From JAVXAG01 sp040307645 (GTDB taxonomy: Bacteria > Bacillota > Clostridia > Peptostreptococcales > Anaerovoracaceae), in contig JAWRJF010000022.1 in the NCBI GenBank assembly GCA_040307645.1, forward strand, positions 1 through 20,434: a stretch of DNA of 20,434 nucleotides. The letters are read 5' to 3'. The translations under genes were made by a program, and so were the position numbers. Of the stretch, positions 1 through 6,382 are shown one piece after another; the stretch's first letter is position 1; each line of letters begins with the position of its first letter. The notes under the pieces are model-generated. The model was not told the origin of the DNA and made no database searches. It was given only the letters and a program-made list of their open reading frames with translations.

Positions 1-1
1 A

Positions 2-931
2 GCCACTGCAAACACAATTGCGAAAATTGCCAGAGGTCTGGCCGATAATATGCTCACAACTACTTTTTTAGCTTGTAAGGCACCAAAGATAATAGTTCCG
101 TCTATGAATACAAATATGTACGAAAATCCAATAACTCAAAATAACCTGGAACTTTTGAAAAATTATGGTATGGATATAATCCAACCAGATTCCGGTCATT
201 TAGCTTGTGGAGATACAGGAACTGGTAAAATGCCTGAACCTAATGTCCTTTTAAAGTATATTGAAAAGGCAGTAGCTGTGAAAGACATGACAGGTCTTAA
301 AGTACTAGTTACTGCAGGACCTACCAGGGAATCAATGGACCCTGTAAGGTATATTACTAACCATTCTACAGGTAAAATGGGGTATGCTATAGCAAAAGAG
401 TGCATGGAGAGAGGTGCAGAAGTTACTTTAGTAAGTGGCCCCACTTCAATTGAGCCCCCTGTCTCTGTTAAACTAGTCAATATAGTAAGCGCAGAAAACA
501 TGTATGATCAGGTTATATCTTGTAGCCAGGAAATGGATATAATTATTAAATCAGCGGCTGTAGCAGATTATAGGCCTGCAAATGTATGCGATCAGAAAGT
601 TAAGAAAAAGGATGATGATCTTTCTATTCCTATGGCAAGGACAAAGGATATTCTAAAGGCTCTAGGTGAAAATAGAAGGGCTGGTCAGTTTTTATGTGGT
701 TTTTCTATGGAAACAGAGAATATGATAGAAAACTCAAGAAAGAAACTTATTAAAAAGAACATAGATATGATTATAGCTAATAATTTAAAAGATAAAGGTG
801 CTGGTTTTGGCACTGATACTAATCTTGTCACTATGATTTCAAAAGACACAGAAAAAGCCTTGGAGCTTATGACCAAGGAAGAGGTTGCAAAGGCAATAAT
901 AGATGAAATTCTTCTTATGCGAAGAAAATAA
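2..931 (+). CDS. coaBC: CoaBC: phosphopantothenoylcysteine decarboxylase / phosphopantothenate-cysteine ligase (5' end outside window)
   Basis: This bifunctional cytosolic enzyme joins cysteine to 4'-phosphopantothenate and decarboxylates the product to 4'-phosphopantetheine, a step of coenzyme A synthesis. The frame is open from base 2, and 309 residues remain. The left edge begins inside the CoaC domain at ATANTIAKIARGLADN, so roughly the first 80-90 residues are missing. CoaC motifs seen are PSMNTNMY (residues 33-40 of the fragment) and ACGDTGTGKMPEP, with the catalytic Cys at about 69. CoaB follows: VTAGPTRESMDPVR from about 103, HSTGKMG, AAVADYRP (185-192), a KVKKK lysine cluster, and FGTDTN (269-274). 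The ATG at 50 lies inside the domain and is not the real start. A terminator follows 11 bases after the stop. The family call is secure. Confidence 0.96.
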   Translation, partial: ATANTIAKIARGLADNMLTTTFLACKAPKIIVPSMNTNMYENPITQNNLELLKNYGMDIIQPDSGHLACGDTGTGKMPEPNVLLKYIEKAVAVKDMTGLKVLVTAGPTRESMDPVRYITNHSTGKMGYAIAKECMERGAEVTLVSGPTSIEPPVSVKLVNIVSAENMYDQVISCSQEMDIIIKSAAVADYRPANVCDQKVKKKDDDLSIPMARTKDILKALGENRRAGQFLCGFSMETENMIENSRKKLIKKNIDMIIANNLKDKGAGFGTDTNLVTMISKDTEKALELMTKEEVAKAIIDEILLMRRK

Positions 932-941
932 TGCTTTAAAT

Positions 942-973
942 AACCAGCGCCTTGACGGAATGCTGGTTTTTTA
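942..973 (+). terminator. Rho-independent terminator of coaBC
   Basis: A 7-bp stem AACCAGC (942-948) pairs with GCTGGTT (962-968). The loop is 13 bases and a run of T follows. It separates coaBC from the metal transporter operon. Confidence 0.8.
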
Positions 974-1011
974 TTTAGACATATGTGGCAGATGTTCTCC
1001 TAATTACCTTC

Positions 1012-1040
1012 TTGATTTGGATAAATGTTGATGATATAAT
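1012..1040 (+). promoter_or_regulatory. sigma-A promoter of the metal transporter-fur operon
   Basis: TTGATT (1012-1017) and TATAAT (1035-1040) are separated by 17 bases. The predicted transcription start is near 1047, inside the dyad at 1046-1058, and the leader is about 70 bases. Confidence 0.8.
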
Positions 1041-1045
1041 AAAAT

Positions 1046-1058
1046 GCAAATGATTTGC
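1046..1058. promoter_or_regulatory. Candidate Fur-family operator
   Basis: GCAAATGATTTGC is a perfect 6-1-6 palindrome centred on G1052. The odd spacing and the ATGAT core resemble binding sites of Fur-superfamily repressors. It lies just downstream of the -10 box and over the likely start point, where a bound repressor would block RNA polymerase. The operon encodes a Fur-family protein, so autorepression is the simplest model. Which metal is sensed cannot be told from the site. Confidence 0.6.
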
Positions 1059-1115
1059 GAATATAAGAAAACTGTAAATCAAGATAAATAATACAGGTGA
1101 AAGAGGAGACGAAAT

Positions 1116-1970
1116 ATGATAGATGCATTATTAGATGCAGGAATAGATGGCATAAGATTAATACCCTTTTTATTTTTAACATATTTAGCAATGGGGGTTT
1201 TGGAAAAGGCGGCAGGCAGCAAGGCACAAGAGGCCATTAGAGACGCCGGAAAAGTAGGGCCCCTTTGGGGAGGTATTTTAGGAGCTTTTCCACAATGTGG
1301 ATTTAGTGCAGCTGCTTCAAACTTCTATGTTGGAAGAATGATTACTCTTGGAACATTGATTTCAATATATCTTTCTACTTCAGATGAAATGTTGCCAATT
1401 TTTATATCAGAGCATGTTGCATTTTCAACTATTGTTAAAATTCTAGGAGCAAAGGTCTTAATTGGTATGGTTACAGGGTTTGCAGTGGAATTATTTTTTG
1501 GATGGCTGTCAAGAAAAAATAAGAAACCTGTAGATTTCAACTTAGAAGCACATTTCTGTGGGTGTAGTTGTGGCTCCGGAGTATTTGTTAGTGCAGTAAT
1601 CCATACTCTAAAAGTGTTTGTGTTCATATTTATAGTATCATTTGCTATAAATTATATTATTGGTATAATTGGAGAAGAGGCTTTGTATCTTTTGTTTTCA
1701 GATGTGCCGGTTTTGGGAGAGTTAATTGCTTCATTAGTTGGACTTATCCCAAATTGTGCAGCCTCAGTGGTTGTTACTCAGCTGTATCTTGATGGAATTA
1801 TTGGATCAGGACCAATGATGTCGGGGCTTTTAGCAAGTGCAGGAATAGGTTTATTGGTTTTATTTAAAGAGAATCATAATTTTAAAGAGAACATATCAAT
1901 AGTTGCAATATTGTATACTGTTAGTGTGATATGGGGCGTTATAATCGAAGCTTTAGGTATTTCCTTTTAG
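1116..1970 (+). CDS. Putative 10TM heavy-metal / manganese exporter (ArsP_2-type family)
   Basis: This is a 284-residue, strongly hydrophobic membrane protein that I match to the family annotated as putative 10TM heavy-metal exporter or putative manganese transporter. Membrane stretches are visible around residues 12-30, 48-70, 75-98, 105-130, 155-184, 198-220 and 232-280. Two half-repeats each carry a Pro-x-Cys motif: FPQCGFSAAASNFYVG (58-73) and IPNCAASVVVTQLYLDG (211-227). The loop between the halves holds HFCGCSCG (146-153), giving five Cys in all at 61, 148, 150, 152 and 214, a plausible soft-metal path. The start has a GAGGAG ribosome site at 1103-1108. The next gene, fur-like, follows 11 bases downstream. 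The substrate (Mn, Fe, Zn, As or other) and the direction of transport are inferred from the family, not shown. Confidence 0.75.
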   Translation: MIDALLDAGIDGIRLIPFLFLTYLAMGVLEKAAGSKAQEAIRDAGKVGPLWGGILGAFPQCGFSAAASNFYVGRMITLGTLISIYLSTSDEMLPIFISEHVAFSTIVKILGAKVLIGMVTGFAVELFFGWLSRKNKKPVDFNLEAHFCGCSCGSGVFVSAVIHTLKVFVFIFIVSFAINYIIGIIGEEALYLLFSDVPVLGELIASLVGLIPNCAASVVVTQLYLDGIIGSGPMMSGLLASAGIGLLVLFKENHNFKENISIVAILYTVSVIWGVIIEALGISF

Positions 1971-1981
1971 GAGGGACTATA

Positions 1982-2416
1982 ATGACAAAGGTTAATGGAT
2001 ATAAAACTAGTAGTAGAACTAAGATAATGGATTATCTTATTAAGAATAATAATAAGACTGTAAGCGTCAGTGATATTAATTTACATTTAAAGGATATAGG
2101 TTGCCCTGTAGATTTGACAACAATATATAGATACATGGATAAGCTTACTACGGATGGTACTGTAAAAAAATATGTTAGTGAAAAAGGTAATAAGGCTACT
2201 TTCCAATATGTTGAAAGAGGAAATAAGTGCGACCAGCATTTACATTTAAAATGTACTGAATGTGGTACTGTTATTCATTTGGACTGTCATTTTATGGATG
2301 AGATTGCAGAGCATATCAAAAAAGACCATGATTTTAACTTAAAGTGCAAGAATTCCATTCTGTTTGGGACTTGTAAGAGTTGCAAGGCAAAAATACAACA
2401 GAATGATAAAATATAA
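1982..2416 (+). CDS. Fur-family metal-responsive repressor
   Basis: This 144-residue protein is of normal Fur length. The winged-helix part covers about residues 10-75, with the recognition helix near VDLTTIYRYMDKL (43-55). The dimerisation/metal part has HLHLKCTECG (86-95) and CKSC (131-134), giving the four-Cys structural zinc site 91/94/131/134. Cys83, His86, His88, Cys102 and His116 are possible sensory ligands. The ATG at 1982 is chosen because AGGAGGG (1969-1975) sits just before it; a longer open frame from 1931 overlaps the transporter and has no ribosome site. The gene is co-transcribed with the transporter. The dyad at 1046-1058 is the likely target. Whether it behaves as Fur, Zur, Mur or PerR cannot be decided from the sequence, so no symbol is given. 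Confidence 0.88.
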   Translation: MTKVNGYKTSSRTKIMDYLIKNNNKTVSVSDINLHLKDIGCPVDLTTIYRYMDKLTTDGTVKKYVSEKGNKATFQYVERGNKCDQHLHLKCTECGTVIHLDCHFMDEIAEHIKKDHDFNLKCKNSILFGTCKSCKAKIQQNDKI

Positions 2417-2449
2417 ATATGGATATATTTAGTAAAGTATTTTGTAAAT

Positions 2450-2494
2450 TAATTCGGGTTGAAGAAAATAAATTCTAATGTTATACTCGAATTA
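2450..2494. repeat. Inverted repeat bracketing the promoter at 2459-2487
   Basis: TAATTCGGGT (2450-2459) pairs with ACTCGAATTA (2485-2494) over 10 bp with one G-T wobble and a 25-base spacer. The arms lie at the edges of the -35 and -10 elements. It could be two half-sites for a regulator or chance. Confidence 0.4.
2459..2487 (+). promoter_or_regulatory. sigma-A promoter of the scaffold/GGGtGRT pair
   Basis: TTGAAG (2459-2464) and TATACT (2482-2487) are separated by 17 bases, with a predicted start near 2494. No terminator is visible after the fur-like gene, so read-through from that operon is also possible. Confidence 0.65.
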
Positions 2495-2520
2495 GGAAAG
2501 AAATATTACGGAGGATGAAG

Positions 2521-3213
2521 ATGATATATACAAAAGAAGTTGAAAATATGTGCATCGTGAACAGAGGCGCAAACCATGGGCCTGCCCCAATCCCGGAAGA
2601 AGGTAAATGGGTAAAGGCAACTGAGGTAAAAGACATTTCAGGACTGACCCACGGAGTTGGATGGTGTGCACCACAGCAGGGAGCTTGTAAGCTTACTCTA
2701 AATATTAAAGATGGTATTATTGAAGAGGCTTTAATTGAAACTATTGGCTGTTCTGGTATGACTCATTCTGCAGCCATGGCAGGAGAGATACTAGTTGGAA
2801 AGACTATTTTAGAAGCCCTTAATACTGACCTTGTATGCGATGCTATTAACACAGCAATGAGAGAATTGTTTTTGCAGATCGTATATGGAAGAAGCCAGTC
2901 TGCCTTTTCTGAAGGGGGACTTGCTATTGGAGCTGGTCTTGAGGACCTTGGAAAAGGTCATAGAAGCCAGGTGGGTACTATTTACTCAACAAAATCAAAG
3001 GGGCCTAGGTATCTGGAACTTGCCGAAGGTTACATAGTTGAAGTGGGCCTTGATGAAAATGATAGTATTATTGGATATAAATATGTAAACATTGGCAAGA
3101 TGATGGATTACGTTAAGGCTGGAACTGATCCTATTGAAGCAATAGAAAAAGCCAGTGGGGAATACGGCAGATTTAGTGAAGCCGTAAAGAAGATTGACCC
3201 AAGAAAAGAATAG
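2521..3213 (+). CDS. NifU/IscU-like iron-sulfur cluster assembly scaffold protein
   Basis: This soluble 230-residue protein is a NifU-N/IscU-like scaffold. IGCSGMTHSAAMAGEILVGK (75-94) matches the Gly-Cys, Ser/Ala-rich, Gly-Lys signature of the fold. Cys residues are 11, 49, 56, 77 and 106; GWCAPQQGAC (47-56) and Cys77/Cys106 are the likely cluster or metal ligands. It is longer than IscU (about 130 residues): a C-terminal part from about 125 to 230 lacks Cys and its role is unknown. The ATG at 2521 is chosen because GGAGG (2510-2514) abuts the alternative ATG at 2515 but sits 6 bases from this one. The gene is followed 11 bases later by the GGGtGRT gene, a pairing recognised in many anaerobes. 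No cysteine desulfurase is in the window, so a role other than general Fe-S assembly is possible. Confidence 0.8.
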   Translation: MIYTKEVENMCIVNRGANHGPAPIPEEGKWVKATEVKDISGLTHGVGWCAPQQGACKLTLNIKDGIIEEALIETIGCSGMTHSAAMAGEILVGKTILEALNTDLVCDAINTAMRELFLQIVYGRSQSAFSEGGLAIGAGLEDLGKGHRSQVGTIYSTKSKGPRYLELAEGYIVEVGLDENDSIIGYKYVNIGKMMDYVKAGTDPIEAIEKASGEYGRFSEAVKKIDPRKE

Positions 3214-3224
3214 GAGGTGCAGGA

Positions 3225-4226
3225 ATGGAATTGTTTGAAAACTATGATAGAAGAATCGGTAATATAGAAAAAGTTATGGCGGAATATGGTATTAAGGATT
3301 TGCAGGAGGCTAGAGAAATCTGCAAAGATAAAGGTTTTGACCCATATGAAATAGTAAAGGGAATACAGCCTATTTGCTTTGAGGATGCTTGTTGGGCTTA
3401 TACTCTTGGTGCTGCAATTGCTATTAAAAAAGACATTACCAAGGCAAATGAAGTGGCTAAAGTAATCGGTGAAGGACTTCAGGCCTTTTGTATTCCGGGC
3501 TCTGTTGCAGACGATAGAAAGGTTGGTTTAGGCCACGGAAATCTTGGCTCAATGCTTTTAAGTGAAGAAACAGAGTGCTTTGCATTTTTAGCTGGACATG
3601 AGTCTTTTGCAGCAGCAGAAGGTGCAATAGGAATCGCAAACTCAGCAAATAAAGTAAGAAAAAATCCTTTAAGAGTAATCCTAAACGGTCTAGGTAAAGA
3701 TGCGGCTTTGATTATTTCTAGAATCAACGGATTTACTTATGTTCAGACTGAATATGACTACTTTACAGGAGAGCTTAAGGTTATAAAAGAAACGGCATAC
3801 TCTAAAGGAGACAGAGCAAAGGTTAGATGCTATGGCGCCAATGATGTAAGAGAAGGGGTTGCTATTATGCATAAAGAAAATGTTGATGTTTCTATTACTG
3901 GCAACTCAACTAACCCTACAAGGTTCCAGCATCCTGTTGCAGGGACATATAAAAAAGAAAGATTAGAGCTTGGAAAGAAGTATTTCTCTGTAGCTTCTGG
4001 TGGTGGTACTGGAAGAACTCTTCATCCGGATAATATGGGAGCAGGTCCATCTTCTTATGGAATGACTGATACAATGGGTAGAATGCACTCTGATGCTCAG
4101 TTTGCTGGAAGTTCATCTGTTCCAGCACATGTGGAAATGATGGGTTTTTTAGGTATGGGTAATAACCCAATGGTAGGTGCCACTGTAGCAGTTGCAGTAG
4201 CAGTACAGGAATCTAGAAAAGGTTAA
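3225..4226 (+). CDS. GGGtGRT protein (conserved family, function unknown)
   Basis: This 333-residue protein carries the family's naming motif GGGTGRT at residues 259-265, followed by LHPDNMGAGPSSYGMTDTMG (266-285), rich in Gly and polar residues like a nucleotide- or phosphate-binding loop. No signal peptide or membrane helix is seen. Six Cys occur, at 33, 51, 56, 89, 118 and 202, with the 51/56 pair in QPICFEDAC. The C terminus (about 305-327) is Gly/Ala/Val-rich. It is the second gene of a two-gene unit with the NifU-like scaffold, and an AGGAGG ribosome site overlaps the end of that gene. The pairing suggests a shared redox or cluster-related task, but no reaction is established to my knowledge. 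Family call secure, function unknown. Confidence 0.85.
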   Translation: MELFENYDRRIGNIEKVMAEYGIKDLQEAREICKDKGFDPYEIVKGIQPICFEDACWAYTLGAAIAIKKDITKANEVAKVIGEGLQAFCIPGSVADDRKVGLGHGNLGSMLLSEETECFAFLAGHESFAAAEGAIGIANSANKVRKNPLRVILNGLGKDAALIISRINGFTYVQTEYDYFTGELKVIKETAYSKGDRAKVRCYGANDVREGVAIMHKENVDVSITGNSTNPTRFQHPVAGTYKKERLELGKKYFSVASGGGTGRTLHPDNMGAGPSSYGMTDTMGRMHSDAQFAGSSSVPAHVEMMGFLGMGNNPMVGATVAVAVAVQESRKG

Positions 4227-4244
4227 GATAAAAAATACAAACAA

Positions 4245-4291
4245 AATGGGCAGTTCATTAATGACATGTGATCATCAGTGAACTGCCCATT
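4245..4291. terminator. Strong hairpin between convergent genes, likely bidirectional terminator
   Basis: A perfect 13-bp stem AATGGGCAGTTCA (4245-4257) pairs with TGAACTGCCCATT (4279-4291) around a 21-base loop. On the minus strand a T-rich run follows (complement of 4229-4244), so it fits best as the terminator of the phosphorylase gene, 114 bases beyond its stop. On the plus strand it follows the GGGtGRT gene but has a poor T tract. Confidence 0.7.
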
Positions 4292-4404
4292 CTGTTGCGA
4301 TATTTAATATTTAATTAAGAAAGAACGTTCAAAAGTTTATCTAATCCTATCCCTTTTGACATCTTTAGTATACTGCTGGTTTGTGACGGTTTTGTAAAGA
4401 AATG

Positions 4405-5142
4405 TTATTGCTTCTGTGACAGTTTGTAAAAGGCTTCAAGTGCAACTTCTATTTCATTCCTTTCACCAACAACCGCTAGACCTTGGCCTTCCGAATATCC
4501 GCCTATGCCATCCTTGATTTCCCCTTCAAAAGGTACAACATTATTTAGAATAGCTGCGGTCTTAATTCCTAGAAGTGAACCTACAGTAAATAATGCGGAC
4601 GTTTCCATATCATCTCCCAATATCCCCATTTCCTGCCAATATGGTTCTAAAGAAATCTCTTTTTTTGAATAGAAACTTTCGTGGCTCCTTGTAATACCTA
4701 CATGGTGAGGAAAATTAAATTCCTCGGCGCTTTCAATACAGTGCATCATAAGAAATGGGTCGGGTACCGCAGGATAAGATAAATCGACATAACTTCGTGA
4801 TGTACCTTCATCTCTTACAGAACCACTAGATATGATAATATCTCCAACTTTAATATTACTTTGCATTGTGCCACAGCTTCCAATTCTTATCATAGCCTTA
4901 ACACCAATGTTTTTTAACTCTTCAACTGCAATAGCAGTAGAGGTTCCACCCATCCCAGTGGAAATCGCCAATATTTTAACCCCTTTGTAGTAGCCGGTGA
5001 GACTTCTGTACTCTCTATTAAAAGAAATTTCTTCAACATCAGTTAAAAAGGTTGAAATTCTATCTAGTCTTGCGGGGTCTCCAGGCAAAATGGCATACCT
5101 TGTATTAATTTTGTCATCTAAGTTTATATGTGGTTGTAACAT
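4405..5142 (-). CDS. Nucleoside phosphorylase, uridine phosphorylase family
   Basis: This enzyme cleaves a nucleoside with phosphate to a free base and (deoxy)ribose 1-phosphate. The 245 residues match the usual length of the hexameric uridine/purine phosphorylase family. Motifs: LPGDPARLDRI (19-29; phosphate site and subunit contact), STGMGGTSTAIAVEEL (61-76), RIGSCGTMQ (86-94; phosphate-binding Arg) and GDDMETSALFTVG (175-187), holding the ribose-binding Met-Glu pair. The MET-SALF form is closer to uridine phosphorylase than to DeoD, but the base specificity is not certain. It is divergent from the nucleoside ABC importer over a 160-bp gap, so imported nucleosides are the likely substrates. 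An AAAGGA ribosome site precedes the start. Confidence 0.87.
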   Translation of the reverse strand: MLQPHINLDDKINTRYAILPGDPARLDRISTFLTDVEEISFNREYRSLTGYYKGVKILAISTGMGGTSTAIAVEELKNIGVKAMIRIGSCGTMQSNIKVGDIIISSGSVRDEGTSRSYVDLSYPAVPDPFLMMHCIESAEEFNFPHHVGITRSHESFYSKKEISLEPYWQEMGILGDDMETSALFTVGSLLGIKTAAILNNVVPFEGEIKDGIGGYSEGQGLAVVGERNEIEVALEAFYKLSQKQ

Positions 5143-5167
5143 AGTTGTATTCCTTTCATTTTGTATA

Positions 5168-5220
5168 TGATAAAAATAACATAAATTAAATAATTTATCA
5201 ATAAATCCATTTTGATAAAA
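5168..5220. promoter_or_regulatory. Repeated TGATAAAA motifs in the divergent intergenic region
   Basis: TGATAAAA occurs at 5168-5175 and again at 5213-5220, and TTTATCA at 5194-5200 forms an inverted pair with TGATAAA at 5213-5219 (12-base spacer). The motifs lie between the phosphorylase and importer genes and could be operator sites for a shared regulator. The region is very AT-rich, so chance is not excluded. Confidence 0.3.
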
Positions 5221-5243
5221 GGTGAAAAAACATTGAAATTAGA

Positions 5244-5272
5244 CGGACATTGTGCTAATATTTTATTATAAT
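5244..5272 (+). promoter_or_regulatory. Probable promoter of the nucleoside importer operon
   Basis: A perfect TATAAT (5267-5272) lies 31 bases before the start codon. The -35 at the right distance is weak (CGGACA, 5244-5249, 17-base spacer), which suggests activator dependence or low basal strength. Confidence 0.5.
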
Positions 5273-5302
5273 GCATTTATTATATGATTATGGAGGAAAA
5301 AA

Positions 5303-6295
5303 ATGAAAAAGTTTGTTTCAATGCTAATGATACTAACAATGGTACTATCATTAGCACTTTTCACTAGCTGCGGCGGTGGAGATGAAAAAGAAGAATCAAT
5401 TACAGTAGCAGTAGTAGTTGCAGAAGGATTAGGAGATAGATCCTTCTATGACTCAGCTAAAGAAGGTCTAGACAGATTAGTAGAAGAATGTGGAGTAACA
5501 CCTAAGGTTATTGAATGTAACGGTGAAAACTTCAAACAGCAAATGATGAATGCTGCTGAAGAAGCGGACATTGTTGTTCCAGTAGGTTGGCAGTTCTATG
5601 ATATAGAAACTGTTGCTCCAGATTATCCTGATACAAAGTTTATTTGGGTTGATAACGAAACTAGCAAACCACTTGAAAACGTACTTTGCATCACATATGC
5701 ACAGAACGAGGGTTCATTCTTAGCAGGATATATCGCAGCTAAAACAAGTAAAACAGGTGTAGTTGGTGCAGTAGGTGGTATGGACAATGCTACTATTAAC
5801 GATTTCCTTGTAGGATATAAACAAGGTGCAAAATATGCTAATAAAGATATTAAAGTAGTAACCAACTATGCAGGAGACTTTGAAGACCCAGCTCAGGGTA
5901 AGGAATGTGCAACTGCACTTCACAGTAAAGGTGCCGATGTAATTTTCCAGGTTGCAGGAAACACTGGCTCAGGTGTAATTGAAGCAGCTAAAGAAGGTAA
6001 ATTCTATGCTATAGGTGTAGACTCAGACCAAAAATGGATTGAACCTGAAACAATTATTTGCTCAATGAAAAAAGAAGTTGGAAACTCAATATTTGATACA
6101 GTTAAAGATTTCGTTGACAACGGTAAATTTGAAGCAAATAGAACTTGGGTAGCTGATATGGCAACAGGATATGTTCAAGTTACTTATGGTGACAAGGATA
6201 TGCCGCAACAGGTTAGCGATGAACTAAAAGCTGAAGTAGAAGGCTTAAAGGATAAAATAGTAAAAGGTGAAATCAAGGTAAAGACAACTAGATAA
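5303..6295 (+). CDS. BMP-family nucleoside-binding lipoprotein of an ABC importer
   Basis: This is the extracellular substrate-binding protein, anchored by lipid. The 330 residues begin with a signal peptide (MKKFVSMLMILTMVLSLALF) and lipobox LFTSC with Cys23 as the lipidation site. The mature part follows the BmpA/PnrA/Med pattern: GDRSFYDSAKEGL (44-56), EGSFLAGYIAA (136-146), GGMDNATINDFLVGYKQG (158-175), FQVAGNTGSGVIEAAK (215-230) and GVDSDQ (238-243). Characterised PnrA-type relatives bind purine nucleosides. Codon use is highly A-ending with a strong GGAGG site, consistent with high expression. A hairpin separates it from the ATPase gene. Orthologous systems include B. subtilis NupNOPQ and lactococcal BmpA-NupABC. 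The exact nucleoside preference is inferred. Confidence 0.9.
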   Translation: MKKFVSMLMILTMVLSLALFTSCGGGDEKEESITVAVVVAEGLGDRSFYDSAKEGLDRLVEECGVTPKVIECNGENFKQQMMNAAEEADIVVPVGWQFYDIETVAPDYPDTKFIWVDNETSKPLENVLCITYAQNEGSFLAGYIAAKTSKTGVVGAVGGMDNATINDFLVGYKQGAKYANKDIKVVTNYAGDFEDPAQGKECATALHSKGADVIFQVAGNTGSGVIEAAKEGKFYAIGVDSDQKWIEPETIICSMKKEVGNSIFDTVKDFVDNGKFEANRTWVADMATGYVQVTYGDKDMPQQVSDELKAEVEGLKDKIVKGEIKVKTTR

Positions 6296-6314
6296 GTTTG
6301 ATTGTTGATTTTTT

Positions 6315-6350
6315 AGGCGTGACGTTTAGGGCGTCACGCCTTTATTAAGT
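6315..6350 (+). terminator. Intercistronic hairpin between binding protein and ATPase genes
   Basis: AGGCGTGACG (6315-6324) pairs perfectly with CGTCACGCCT (6332-6341) around a 7-base loop, followed by T-rich sequence. It probably acts as a partial terminator or RNA stabiliser, giving more binding protein than ATPase and permeases. Confidence 0.75.
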
Positions 6351-6382
6351 TATTTAATATTTAGAAACGCGAGGTAAAAGCT

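Noticed and set aside
974..1115. Possible Mn-sensing yybP-ykoY riboswitch before the exporter gene
   Set aside because: The leader after the predicted start is only about 70 bases and shows no multi-helix structure or terminator; the dyad at the start point explains control better.
1931..1981. Longer Fur-family start at 1931
   Set aside because: It overlaps the transporter coding sequence and lacks a ribosome site, while ATG 1982 follows AGGAGGG.
4319..4363. Tiny minus-strand frame of 15 codons beginning ATGTCAAAAGGG, beyond the phosphorylase stop
   Set aside because: Too short, no ribosome site and no recognisable peptide family; more likely former C-terminal coding sequence or chance.
5143..5302. 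Possible purine riboswitch before the nucleoside importer
   Set aside because: The predicted leader is only about 25 bases, and the conserved purine aptamer core is not seen anywhere in the gap.
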